A stretch of 64,000 nt of DNA, taken from positions 501,369-565,368 of the forward strand of contig CAJJDP010000037.1 of NCBI GenBank assembly GCA_905182995.1. Reading direction: 5' to 3'. The notes beneath the pieces were generated by a model. That model saw nothing but the letters and a program-made list of their open reading frames with translations, did not search any database and was not told where the DNA came from. This document shows positions 14,326 through 26,488 of the stretch, piece by piece. The translations under genes and the position numbers were made by a program. The DNA is from Paramecium octaurelia. Taxonomy: Eukaryota > Ciliophora > Oligohymenophorea > Peniculida > Parameciidae. Each line of letters opens with the position of its first letter. The stretch's first letter is position 1.

Positions 14326-14382
14326 TTTGAATGTTAGTTTTAAAATAAATAATAAAATATTTATAAATATTTTCAATAAATA
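14326..14382. promoter_or_regulatory. 57-bp divergent intergenic region
   Basis: This almost pure A+T stretch separates the start codons of two divergent genes and must hold both 5' control regions. No motif stands out. Confidence 0.4.
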
Positions 14383-15204
14383 ATGCAGAATCGTTTTGCT
14401 CAATTTGGATAATAATCAATTATTCCACTCAAAGCCACTGGTAAGTTCGGTGATCAGTTTTTTGATCTTCCCCAAGTTAAGCCTTTTTCACTTAAATTAC
14501 TGAAAGCAAAGGGTAGACCTAACTAAATACTTTAGAGAAAAGTAGACGAAGGTATCCCTAAAGAAATCAGAATGGATAAACCATTTTTCGAGGTTTTTAA
14601 TCCTCCAAATTAACATTACATGAATATGATTCATTCTGAAGAATTGAGACCGTAGATTTCCTACTATTATCACGCTCCCAATAATCAGCCAAATGAATAA
14701 GTCACAGTAGACAAAGATAACGCTTATTTAGTTGAAAGTGCTATTCAAAATTAACATGCTGATATAAGAAAATTAGAAGCATTATAACAGAGAATAATAT
14801 TGAAGGAGAGAGTATAAAAAGAGATAAAACTAGAGATGCAATTGAAATAATTGAAGAAAGAAAAATAAATGGCTGAATTGTAAGAATCAACTTCTAACTC
14901 AAATCTTAATTTCAGTAATGTGAAATTAAAGAAACCTCAAAATTATGATACAGCAATCTAGCAATCTAAAAGCCAAATAACTTTATAATCATAGTTTAAG
15001 GAGATTTAAGATAGCTTATTAGAACTTTAAAGGATTTAAGAACTAAATAAACAAAAAGAATAACTTATTAAGTAGGAATAAGAAGAATCATTTATAAAGA
15101 AAATAGAATCAGTATAGAGGTACACTTAGAAGAATTGGAAATGTTCATCTTAGGAATTAAGAGCTTTAATCAAGAAAGATAAATAAAAGAAATAATTTTC
15201 ATGA
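14383..15204 (+). CDS. Coiled-coil protein, unknown function
   Basis: An intronless frame of 273 residues. The first third is basic and Pro/Phe-rich with no known domain (MQNRFAQFGQQSIIPLKATG...). Residues about 115-270 are very rich in Glu, Lys, Leu and Gln with heptad spacing, typical of a long coiled coil. It ends in a basic cluster. The TAA/TAG codons inside are glutamines, and TGA at 15202-15204 is the only stop. No family is recognised; a cytoskeletal or basal-body role would be a guess. Confidence 0.75.
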
Positions 15205-15577
15205 AAATACTCAATTAGCTTTAATTTTTTAATTTTTATTTTTTGATATATATAATTAATTAACATATTATTGTTTTAGTTATTTTAAGATAAAATAAAT
15301 ATTTCTATATGATCTTTTAATAAGCAACCTCAAACTTAACAATTAAATATAATAATCAATTAAGTTATAAAAATGTTATTATTTAATTGATAAAATTTAG
15401 AGTGAAGATTGAATGTGTAAATGAGTAGTAATATTTCTAAAATATAGAAAATATCTTTAATGAATCCTTACAAATGAGAAATCAAAAATACTTAAACTTC
15501 TTAATAACTATTTAATTTCATCAAATATATTTCATGATTAAATACAATTCTTCTATCTAATTAATTTAATAATATAA
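15205..15577. other. Intergenic, no gene seen
   Basis: AT-rich spacer before the channel gene. It holds only an 18-codon ATG...TGA frame at about 15421, possibly an upstream ORF, without further support. Confidence 0.5.
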
Positions 15578-18259
15578 ATGAGTACTAACAGGACAGAGAA
15601 TGGTCTCCTATAAGATTGTTATTTTGGACCTTCAATTGAGTAATCTGAAGTAAATCTGTATAAAAAAAATCCATCTTCAAAAAGTTCAATTCTCTCAGAA
15701 ACAAGTTAAAATGACATTTAAAAAGGTAAGGAAAGCCCAAAAAAAGTTGGAATGGCATCAATAAATTATTAAGTTTTGAAAGCTAAGTAATAATTTACTA
15801 AGAAAAATTAAAACCTCTAGTCTTCCCAGAGCAATTTTGTAAAGGGGAGTAGAAGAAATTTATTTGAAGGAAAGATCTAGTAACTTGATAGAGTAGAAAA
15901 GACAAGTAAGCAAGACACATTTAATTTTCTTAAAACAATATTAAAATCAAGCATGATCAATAAATTTAAACATAATCTGCTTTCCTCATCTTATGTCTTA
16001 CCTTATAGTATGAAAAATATACTAGGTAACGAAGGATATTTATAAGATTAAAAAGATAAAGTAAAATCAGCAAATTATGTCATAGAGATGTATAAAATAT
16101 ATTGTAATATATGAGGCAGTAAAATAAAAAATTGCAATTAAAGAGCAAAAAACTGATTAATCTTTTAATGCCAGATCGAAACTTCACTTTGGTTTGGGAT
16201 TTAGTTTCATTATTGGTGTTGTTTCTGAGTCTTTTTTTATGCACGTTAATTGCTTCCTTTGGCTAGCATTTATATACCTTTAAACCTGCAGAAATTATTA
16301 TAAATCTATATATAATTTTGGAGATAGTATTTTCATTTTATCGGCCAATCATATTGAATGGAGAAGTAGTTTTTGAAATTTCATAAATATGGAAAAATTA
16401 TTTGTAAACTTAACTGCTGGAAGATGTTATCAGTTTTACTATATGGTTTTTAGTATATTTTGATTTTGATGAGCAAATATTTCTAAATGAAATCATGGTA
16501 GTTTTATAATTTGTAATTACGATTAGGAAGATAGATCGGAAATTCAACATTCTGGTGGAACAATTATATTTAAAAGGGTTTAATAGTAATCTTCTTAATA
16601 TAGTAACTTTAGTAATAATTATTTGTTTTTTTGCACATACAATGGCATGTTTGTGGCATCATGTAGGAGAACTTACTTAAAAATATGGATCTTGGTTAAC
16701 TTATTACAATATTATTGATGAGCCATTGTGGGCCAGATACAATTATTCATTTTATTGGGCAACAATGACTATGGTAACAGTAGGATATGGTGATATCACA
16801 CCTAAAAATTAATTTGAAGTGACATTTGCAACAATCATGATGTTACTGTCAAGTTGTATGTTTGCTTACACAATGAATTCTATTGGAGTAATTGTAAAAA
16901 CAATTTATGATTAATAAACAAAATTCAAGTATTTATTAATCCATAATTCTAGACGGACTTTAATATTAATGAATTAGTTCATGTCTAAGAATGAAGTTGA
17001 TTAATAAATATAAAGAAGAGTAAAAAATTACATCAAATATAATATTGAAAATGACATTCTAGAAAATCAAGAGGATACAACTAAAATAATTAATGATTTA
17101 CCAGTAAACTTAAGAAAATAAATTGAATAAGACATTCAATACAGAGCCATTTTAAAAATAAAAGTTTTCACTGACAATTTCTCAACATCAACTTAAAATA
17201 AATTGTAGAATATTTTAAATGAAGTTAAGTCTACTCCTAATGATTTCATTTATCATAGAAATGACAATAAGGATAAATTTTTGTAAAGTTTTATATTCAT
17301 TTAGATATTTCATTAAAGAAGGGGAGGTTTAAATTGTAGAGGAATAAAGCTAGAAAATTATTAAGGTTTTAAAGGCTGGAGAGACATTTGGAGAATATTA
17401 ATTTTTTACAGGCTAAAATACTAAAGAATCCATTATTAGTGTTGGATTCACTCAATTATTCAAAATAGATAGAGACTAATTTCTAACCATCATCAAATAA
17501 AACTCTAAAGATTTTGAAAGATTTCATAAGATAAAGGACAACATTTTTTATTCAAAATCATTCTCAGCTATTTAAAAAAAATGTCAATTTTGTGGCTAAT
17601 GCAATCATATCCAACTTGAATGTCCTTTCATCACCTATTAACCAAATTTATATATCAAAATTCTGAAGATGAATTAGTCACAAATTAATTATCGGTTTTA
17701 TTAAAGGAGATCTGGTTAGAAAACAAATTCTATTATTATATCTTCTTCAGTTTAATAAGCCATAAAAGAAATTTAAGAGGACTACGCAGATTCATTGAAT
17801 ACAGATAATATGCTCAATTATTAAATTTCAAATTCTCTCAGTTACCTATAAGAATCTCAATAAGGAATAGATCAAATATAGTTATCAAACAAATCGCTTT
17901 CGAAGCCAGAATAAAATAAAAATATGCCTTCAGATTGTAGAAGGGAGTCTCTTTTCCCTAAAAAAATTGAAAGTGAAAAACAAAACAAATCATAAATATT
18001 TTCAAAGAAAAAACCCTCTTTAATAGAGAATGATAAAAGGAAAACATTAGTTAAAGAAACATTGATATTTTAATAGTTAGATCAATTTCGAGGGTACATT
18101 CATAACTCTGAATTAGAAGGATTTGATAAAATTCATAATTACATCGAATATCTTCCTCACAACAATTTCAATAATGTAATCAAGCAACTCTATAAAGAAA
18201 AATATAAATATAGAAACACAAAATAGCTTCGAAGGGAATTTAGTAGAAGAGATTATTGA
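15578..18259 (+). CDS. Voltage-gated/CNBD K+ channel with C-terminal zinc knuckle
   Basis: Two introns (16090-16115, 17283-17304) give 877 residues, length a multiple of three. After a 180-residue cytosolic N-terminus come S1-S6. The S4 segment (FVITIRKIDRKFNILV) has only four basic residues in loose spacing. The pore reads FYWATMTMVTVGYGDITP with the K+-selective GYG filter. A C-linker and a cyclic-nucleotide-binding fold follow (FIKEGEVQIVEE...GETFGEYQFFTG), but the Arg normally contacting the phosphate (ATxR) is absent, so nucleotide binding is doubtful. Just after it is CQFCGQCNHIQLEC, a CX2CX4HX4C zinc knuckle. The tail is Ser/Lys/Gln-rich. The family (KCNH/CNG-like) is greatly expanded in Paramecium, where K+ channels shape ciliary membrane excitability. 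Confidence 0.9.
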
Positions 18260-18334
18260 AAGTCTATAATTTATATCAATATCTAACTTAGCAATATTTA
18301 TTCACTAAAAATAAATAAGAATTATTAAAAATCT

Positions 18335-19467
18335 TCATTATTTTTGTTATTGTTATTGTTATTATTATTCTAATACTGCTTTTGCTGCTGCTTAAACATA
18401 AATTTTATCAAATGCAAGAACATTTCCTGCAGCTTAAAATCCTTCTTTACTCAGTTCACTAGCTTAATCTCCATATTTATTTTTAATGATCTAAATTAAT
18501 TAATAATTAAACTACCTCTGTAGTTGCTTAGCCAGTACAATCCAATAATACACTTAGAGCTTCTGTTAATCCATCATAAATGCTAACAACAGCAACAACA
18601 GCAGCTCCCCCAAAGTTTTTAGCATCATCATAATATTTGTGTTCCTACATCTTTTTACCAGTTTCACTATTCTCAAATTACTTTTCAGCTTCATCTGCAA
18701 TCATCTTTCCCAGATTAATCAAAGCATCAACTTAAGCTTTTGTAAATTAAAGTATAGCTTTAGAACCTTTATTCACTAATTTTACCTTATTCAATGTGTC
18801 TTCAGAGATCTCTTTTTATTCTTTATCAGTGATCTTCTCAGAAATCAATTCTCCTCCTTTCTTAATCCCTTCTCCAATGAACCCAGCCACAGAAATTAGG
18901 CCTTATCTAATTGCATTTCCTCCTTATTTTATATAATCGCTAACTCCTGGAGGCTTCTCTCCTTATCCAACATGTTCCCATAAATTAACTTGCATTATCC
19001 CAGTTCTCAACATTAATTCCTGTTAAGTCAATTTTTGCTATTCATTTAATTACTTCATATCATTCCTTCCTCCATATATGGACTTAGACATAATATTTTA
19101 GTGTTGCTTTTGGGAAGAAATCACAAGCCGAACATTAATTGACAGAATTTGTTCAAATGTATCAGATACCTAATCTTACTTCTCTACAATGACTCCATAA
19201 AATATATCATTAAGACCAGGGAAAATGTACATTTTGCTACCATTAACTATTTAAGCAACCATTACAGGGATGTTTTTTTACAATGTATATTAAAACTAGC
19301 CGAATTTTAAGAAAGATAATTTAAGTTGTTCTGATTAATATATCTAATATTTAAAGCGATTTCAATACTTATAGAATGCCAGCATCAACTTATTTTGGCT
19401 ATTGGTTTTTAATTTCAAATAATTTTGATTAAGGTACTTCTAATTATAATTATAATTGATAATCCAT
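18335..19467 (-). CDS. Spartin-like senescence-domain protein
   Basis: Two 25-nt introns (19344-19368, 18491-18515) give 360 residues, length a multiple of three. The start at 19467 was chosen because the frame and intron link smoothly to the body of the protein. Residues about 150-330 match the senescence/spartin C-terminal domain: Gly-rich GFIGEGIKKGGELISEKI, a long helix, then YYDDAKNFGGAAVVAVVSIYDGL, ...LLDCTGQATTEIIKNKYG and ...AAGNVLAFDKI. The MIT domain found at the N-terminus of animal spartin is not evident. The protein ends in a run of seven Gln, then Lys-Gln, encoded by mixed TAA and CAA. Spartin relatives act on lipid droplets and endosomal membranes. It is divergently paired with ELP2. 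Confidence 0.75.
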
Positions 19468-19500
19468 TATTCTTTCTTTAATTAAAATAATTAATTAAGA
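19468..19500. promoter_or_regulatory. 33-bp divergent intergenic region
   Basis: Only 33 bp of A+T-rich sequence lie between the start codons of the spartin-like and ELP2 genes, so both promoters must overlap each other or extend into coding sequence. Confidence 0.45.
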
Positions 19501-21710
19501 ATGAAAAATGTATTCATATCAGGAGGCTGTAATTCTGTCTATAATGGTTTGGATGTTTGTTAATTTGAACCAAACTCACATTTGATAGCATTTCCTTGTA
19601 GTAACCAAGTAATTCAATTTTTTATTTTAGGTATTAGTGTATGATATTGAGAAATTAAAGATTATATATTCTTATTCAACTTTTAATAAGAGAGTCAATT
19701 ACGTAAGATTTCTGGATGCAACTACTTTGATAGCTGCAGATGGAGAGGGTAAAATAGCAATATTCAACGATTCTTAAATTTTACATGAAACTAAATTAAG
19801 CGAATCAATATAATTGTTCAAAGTTATTGGTAAACACATAATTGCCTTGTCAATTGATGGCTTAGTTACAGTGCTGGATTTAGAATTAAAAGAATTATCA
19901 AAGCTTGAATTTGGTAATAATGTGATGGAGAACATTGATGCAATTACTTTTGATAATTTCATTTTTGTAGCTCTCAGTGGAGTAGATACTCAAATTCATT
20001 TATACACCTTAGAGAACAATCAATTATAATACAAAGCATCAGTGAAAGGTCATCAGAGAAGTTTAAATCATTTGCAATTTTTCTAAAAAAACTAGGATTA
20101 TTTGTAATTGGCAAGCGCATCTAAGGATACATACACTAGAATCTGGAGCATTTACAAAATTAATGAAGTTGAAGCAAAAATCAAATCTTTTAGAATTGGC
20201 TAATAATTATATAGTTTCAAATTGGAGACCATCCTCTAAGGACACAATGAAGAGGTATCAACAGTAAATTGGTTGGATGAGAATACAATTCTAACTGGTT
20301 CATTTGATTATAATGTTATCATTTGGAAGTAAGACAAGGATACAGGATTATGGTTAAGTGTATCTAGATTAGGATAAACAAGTGGAAATAAGAATCAGAT
20401 ATTTGGATTGTAGACATCATATGATAAAAAATACATTATATGTTATACTTTGACTGGGGCAATTTATATTTGGAAATAACATTAAGATAATTGGGTAGAA
20501 TAACCTGTAATTACAGGTCATTATGCAGAAGTAACAGATCTAGATTTTAAAGATTATTTACTCACTTGTAGTATTGATTAAACTAGTAGAATCTTTGCTT
20601 AGTGGGTTCAAAATGGCACATATCATGAAATATCCAGACCATAAATTCATGGTTATGATTTGAATGCTATAAAACAAATTGGAAATCAAATTATAAGTGG
20701 AGGAGATGAAAAGATATTAAGAATGTTCAATCCATCTCCTTTTACAATAAATTAACTCAATTATTTGAATGAATAGAATATTAATTCATCTGTCTTTTTG
20801 AATTAGAATATTCCATCATAAATTGTAACTTATAACAATAGACAATTTAACGAATTTAAATTAGCAACCGAAGGCATACAATAGGCACTTGGATTGATGA
20901 ATGTGCAGATGTAATTTGAGGATGAAGAAGAGGAGAAGTACACTTTATTTTATATATAATAGTGTTAAAACTAATGAAGCTGAAGTTAATCTTGAAGTCA
21001 AATATGGATAACCTCCCAATGATGCCTTACTTGCAAAGAAATCCTTATGGCCAGAAACTAACAAATTATATGGGCATGGTTATGCAATCTAGGCAATAGC
21101 TATTCATTAAAATATAGCTGCTTCATCCTCTGTTGCAATTACACCTAAGGCTGCTGAAATAATCATTTGGGATACAAACACTTTCAAAATTAAATAATTA
21201 TTACCATGTCATAATTATACCGTTGTCTAACTTGTCTTTTCGAAAAGTGGCAAATATTTAATAAGTGTTAGTAAAGATAGATGTTTAGGAGTATATGTTA
21301 AATAAGATGATGAAACTTATTAATTACTATCGAAATCATAGCCTTGTTCAAGAATTGTGTACACTTGTTCATTCAATAATGATGAATCTCTGATCTTTAC
21401 TGGAAGCAGAGATAAAAAATTTAGAATATACAATACTAAAGAGGCATCAGTGCCAATAAAAGAAATCGATTTCCCAGATGAGATCACAGCCATAGATTCT
21501 GTTTAACATGGTGAAAAATAAATTGTTGCTGTAGCATATGGTTAAGGACAACTAGAGACATTTGAATTTACATAAGCTCTTGAACTAAAATTGCTTGCTG
21601 CTGTAGATAAATATCATTAACATTCTAAAACTATTAACAGAATCAAATTTAATAATAATTTGCTTGCTTCCTGTAGTGATGATCACACAGTTAGAATATA
21701 TGAAATATGA
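19501..21710 (+). CDS. ELP2: Elongator complex protein 2 (WD40)
   Basis: Introns 19609-19630 and 20938-20962 give 720 residues, length a multiple of three. Two WD40 propellers are visible: repeats in the first half with GHQRSLNHLQF, LASASKDTYTRIW, GHNEEVSTVNW and ILTGSFDYNVIIWK; a middle region with ITGHYAEVTDLDF and IISGGDEKILRMF; and a second half starting KSLWPETNKLYGHGYAIQAI, a hallmark of ELP2, then ...AAEIIIWDT and LLASCSDDHTVRIYEI at the end. Known role: scaffold of the Elongator complex that modifies wobble uridines in tRNA (mcm5/ncm5). Length is close to the usual 750-830. Confidence 0.9.
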
Positions 21711-21862
21711 AATATTATCGTTATAAATAGCATTTAGTTGATTATCTTTTATTTGTAATAGATTTCAAAATCTAATAGACAAATGAGCAAACAAGATAAT
21801 CAATCAAAATAATTTATTCTTTATTTTTTTACTTTGAACTTTTCACTTACTTAACTATAAAC

Positions 21863-22140
21863 TCAAAACTAAAATTAGAATTTTTATTCATTAACGGTTT
21901 TCATCTTATCTCTTCTTTGAATATTAAAAATTTGATTTAGGTATTGCATCTCTGGTAAATCCTGATTTTCATTCATTAAAGAATCTAGGTATTAGTAAAA
22001 TTCTGCTAAAAAACAATTAAACTTCACATCTATAAACGAAATTTAAAATGAAAATGATGTTTTTAATTGTTCCTCTCATAATGTTTTAAGTCTAATAAAG
22101 TTATAATTGTTAATAAAGCTATTATATAATAATGAATTAA
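21863..22140 (-). pseudogene. Gene remnant or small gene with unclear 5' end
   Basis: A minus-strand frame ending at TGA 21865-21863 reads like real protein (...FLAEFYQYLDSLMNENQD...FNIQRRDKMKTVNE...). It runs back in frame through an in-frame TGA near 22070 (...IRLKTL stop EEQLKTS...), and no ATG or GT-AG intron removes that stop. The only in-frame ATG (21976) gives 37 residues. Either a decayed gene or one with an unrecognised exon; no family was recognised. Confidence 0.3.
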
Positions 22141-22165
22141 TATAAATTATATTATATATAAATTA

Positions 22166-25091
22166 ATGAAATTGGGAAGTGTATTTAATCCAAGAGGTGT
22201 CCTTGAAATAAACTACAAGATATCTTCTATAGATGCTTATTAAAATGTCTTATACACTGGAGATGAGAAAGGCACATTATATAGGTAAAGGATTAGTTGA
22301 ATTAGATATCAATTGTAGCCAGATTAAGCCATGATTATACAAGCAAATTAAGCATAATCCAAATCTTTAACTAAATCAAGGATTGATTAAATAAAAGTTT
22401 TCCCTTAAACAAATGCTAATCTTTTGGTTTTATCAGATCAGACATTGTTTTTTGTTGAAGAAAAGACTCTAAAAGGGGAATAGATTTCCAAAGAAAAGGT
22501 ATCATTATTTGCCTTAAACGAATTTTCAAAAATTAATTAACTTGAGATTGTAATAGTGACTAAGAAGAAAGAAGGCTTCATTTTATAATACAATTAGAAA
22601 GCAGGAAAATTTGAATGTTTGAGGGAGAGATTCTTGTTGCCAGATATTCCTGTAACGATTGCATTTATAGGGACCTTATTCTATTTTGGAATATCAAAGA
22701 AAAATTATTCTGTGATAAATCTTGATGATAAGTAACTTTAGGTAGCCAATTTAATTGTGGATATTGGTACTAATCCATATCTCAAGGCAACTGATAATGA
22801 TGAATTATTAATAATAACTACTAACAATATTGGTATTTTTATTGGTAAGGATGGCTAAATCAAATAGAAGAGCACTATCCAAATACAAAACAAATCAATA
22901 CAAATAATAACTATATATAAGTAATATCTGATAGTATTATTCGATAACTTAATACAAGTGTTCAATTTATTGGATTCTAAACCAATGAGTGAGATCTAAT
23001 TGTCGTCATCAGCAAAATGTATAACTTAAACATCAAACCATTTATTTTATGGAAGCTCTAGTGAAGTATGAATTATTTCATCAACATTTTTAGATCATAT
23101 ACTTATATTAAACACCGCCTGAACAATAGATATAAGATTTACTAAAGTAGGGGAAAGTGGAAGATGCACTCCAAGTATTTTAACAATACAATTAAAACTA
23201 AGATGCATAAAAGAATTAATAATTGGAATAGTTAAAATTGGATTGTGGTTGGGCTTTGATTAGATAGATGTAGTTTTAGAATTCATTGAATTATATATTA
23301 TAGACAAATTTTGAACCAAGAGATTTCATTTGTTTGTTCCCAGATTATTACTATGCTGTAGAGAAATTAGAATCAGTTAATCCAAATCCATCTTAAAATA
23401 CGATATCACTAATTATTGCCAAATATGTATAAGAATAAAATAAAGGTGATCCTAAGAAGAGTTAAGAATTGAAAATATAAGCTAGAGATTTCTTGATTGA
23501 AATTTTAGAAAAGAAGAGGGCCGTACTAACTTCAACTTAATATGCTTATTCTATGAAGGATAAATTGAATTTACTAACAAGTACTTAGATTTTCAATTAA
23601 AATTAATGGCATGCAATACAATGTGAATAACTTTTGGAACTTATAGATTTTGCATTGATAAAGGCCTATCTAGAGGCTTAATTATTACCAAAATTAAAGA
23701 ACTTTTTATCTTGTAATCAAATATATTGTTTATCTATGTACCCCGAATTATAAGCCATATTTTAAAATAATAAAGCAATTGAATAATAATAAGGTATATT
23801 AGCTAGGTTTTATGAATCATTTAATAAAATTGATTTGTCTTTGGAAGTCTGGAGGACAATTGGTGGTGATTCTTTGAATTAATAAGTTCAATAAGAGGCC
23901 TGTGAGGAAACTACTCGAATTCTTAAGTAGAACCCAGAAAGGAATAGAATATTCAAGTTCATTCAATGGGTTTTGAAAAAGTAATTCAAAACTGGAATTT
24001 AAATCTTTTACGTTAGTGAAAGCATAATATCACCAGATTAAATGCTAAAATTTTTGGATGAAGAAAAGGAACAAGATCTAAAGAGGAAACTCAAAGAGAA
24101 ATATTTAGAAGTCTTAGTATTGGAAAAGTCGACAGAGGAAGAAAGATTCCATACTCAATTAGTATACTCTTACATCGATTTTTTATATACCATATTTCCT
24201 AAAGAAATGTAGCCATCTTAAATTGATATGAAGAAGAATTAGGTTGCATAGGAAACATATTAATCATTAAAAAAGTTCTTGAAAAATCCAAATGCCAAAT
24301 ATAATTCCTCAAGCATTTTGGAAAAGAAAGTAAAGGATTCTTGGATGATTTAGGAAGTGATACTGTTGTATGGTAGGGAAAAGAGACATGAGGAAGCATT
24401 AAGTTAATTATTAAATCTTGGATTTTATGAATGGGCTGAAAAATATTGTTGTGAGTATACTGATAATTTATTGACTAAACTCTTCAAAAAGGTATGAATT
24501 CTCTGTAATTTAAAGTATAAAGAGCTATATTTCTTTTTGGAGGGAAAATAGAAGGAAAGACCAACAGATCAGTAAACATTATTCGCGTTTAATTAAGTTA
24601 AAGTAATTCAAATATTCATTCAAAATATAGTTTACAATCAACAATTTTTTGAAAAAATATGCAACACACTCTTAACTAAATGCTTTAGAAGTATTAGAAA
24701 TGATACCTGAGAATTGGATACTTGCTGATTAAGGCGAAGATGATGGATTATTTTAATTTTTAAATAGTGTAATAAGTAATAATATACTTTACATTTAGGC
24801 CACACATTGCATTAAAAGAGGTCAACAAAAGCTGCATTTCATCTATCTGACATGGATTTATTGAATGTTGAATGCTTGAATGCCAGTACCAAGTAAGCAA
24901 ATGTAAGGATTACATCTGAAAAAAAGTGTGCAGTTTGTAGTAGATCGATTGGTGAAAAGGTAAATATAGTTTTTATCACTTAGGTGTTTGTTGTGTATCC
25001 TAATGGTGTTATTGCCCATCACACGTGTATAAAAAGTAATACTATATGTCCATAGACGGATAAGGATTTTGAAAAGTATTTTAAAATGTGA
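22166..25091 (+). CDS. VPS39/TGFBRAP1 (Vps3)-like HOPS/CORVET subunit
   Basis: Six introns (first 22285-22305, 21 nt; then 23066-23093 and four more between 24492 and 24985) give 925 residues, length a multiple of three. The N-terminal third is a citron-homology beta-propeller. The centre is a clathrin-repeat-like helical solenoid. The segment ILLYGREKRHEEALSQLLNLGFYEWAEKYC is characteristic of the VPS39 family. The C-terminus ends with CAVCSRSIGEK...HHTCIKSNTICP, the Cys/His zinc module of the Vps39 zinc-finger domain. Known role: Rab-dependent tethering at endosomes (CORVET, Vps3/TGFBRAP1) or lysosomes (HOPS, Vps39); which of the two cannot be told here. In ciliates these subunits also serve biogenesis of secretory granules, a possible link to the trichocyst genes in this window. 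Confidence 0.85.
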
Positions 25092-25376
25092 GTCTGAGTT
25101 AATCAGATAAATAATAATAATATTTTATAACTATTTTTTGTAAATAAGGTTTAAAAATAATTCTGAATTAGATACTAATTCAAAAAAAAATTCTTGCTTA
25201 TTAATGCTTATGGATATGATGCGATAATTTCATAAACTTTGTATCGCATACATTTCTGAAATCACCATTAACATTTTAATTTAATCGGCTGATACTTTAA
25301 TTATTCTAAATAAAAGTTTTATTCTCTATCGGGTTCTAATGTGATACAAAATATTGCAAAAAACAATAATTATTTA

Positions 25377-26035
25377 ATGTACCAGAACTTATATTAGAAC
25401 TTCATGCCAACTCCCTAAGGACAATACTACTCATAATACTATCCTTAGTACTATTATCCTGCTTAAAATCCATATTTTTAACAATATCAAATAATGTAGG
25501 CTGGGCCAACTCTTGCCATTAAGACAAAAGGAGATCCAATAAAACAAGAGGATAAAACCCTTGAAACTCTACCTAAAAAGTCTGTTCCTTTCATCGATTT
25601 CGAGAAAACTTCAGAACAAATTTAAACACCTTCAGTTTAAATCTAATCAGACGAAAAAGGGAGCAATTTAAAACCTAATTTATTGGTGGACTCAACGAAT
25701 ATTCAGAAAAATTTTTCAAAAGCCATAGTCTAGTATGCTTTGAGACAAAAAAAAACTGTTTTTCAAATTCTTGGAGAAGAAAAAGGAAATCAATTTCTCT
25801 TGTTCATGAGTGAACTTGTAAATCAACTTAGAAATCTCTTTCATCTGGTGAAATATACTTAGGATGAAGAATATCTTAAAGTCATAAGGATTTTAGGGTA
25901 CATTATATGAATAATAATAGTAATAACTTTTTAAGGAAAGAAAGTACGTGTTATATTTATAATTCGAAAATAAGATAAAAAACAAGTCACATCAAGCACA
26001 AAGCTATAGTGAAGAAAGTCCTATTAAAACTTTGA
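25377..26035 (+). CDS. Hypothetical protein, Tyr/Gln/Pro-rich N-terminus
   Basis: The first 45 residues are rich in Tyr, Gln and Pro, resembling prion-like low complexity. A charged linker follows, then a conserved-looking helical part (residues about 115-175; QYALRQKKTVFQILGEEKGN, FLLFMSELVNQLRNLFHLV). A 23-nt intron (GTACAT...AATAG, about 25899-25921) extends the protein to 211 residues with a basic end. Without splicing it would stop after 175 residues at the TGA inside that intron. The family is not recognised. Confidence 0.65.
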
Positions 26036-26225
26036 AATTTACAATATTTTTTTTTATACATGAATCCAGTATCTTGATTTGTCAGAAATTAAAATATAAA
26101 AATTTAATGCAGAATTTGTTTGATTATAACTTCTTATCTAATTAATCTCTTTTTTTTATACATATTTTATTATAAGTAGAGAAGATATTTTAACCTAACT
26201 CAATGTGAACTCAAAATAAATAATA

Positions 26226-26470
26226 TCAAATACTTCTAATTTTAGTATTACTTTCCTTAAATCTGCTATCTTTTAGTTAAAATTAAGATTTACAATTTTG
26301 GTCAATTATACTATAGTTTTCTAAGTAACCTTTATATTTTAAAATAAATTTCTCAGCAAATTATTGCATTTCATTTGATAATATTCTTTAAATGTGCAAC
26401 ATTCCAATAAAGCAGTCAGACTGGTCTCATTTGAATAATAATTTAAGCCTTATAATATGAAGGTTTTGTA
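26226..26470 (-). pseudogene. Possible gene remnant with a frame break
   Basis: In the 453-bp gap before the histidine kinase, the minus strand reads as plausible protein in two frames joined without an intron: ...NETSLTALLECCTFKEYYQM in one, then ...FAEKFILKYKGYLENYSIIDQ to a TGA at 26228-26226 in another. No GT-AG pair can link them. The rest of 26036-26488 shows nothing. Best read as a decayed gene; chance open frames are common under this code. Confidence 0.25.
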
Positions 26471-26488
26471 TAATTTATTATTTGATAA

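Noticed and set aside
14383..15204. Many TAA/TAG codons that would make this a pseudogene under the standard code
   Set aside because: Throughout the window TAA/TAG fall at Gln positions of conserved families (ELP2, kinases, uS12), so they are sense codons.
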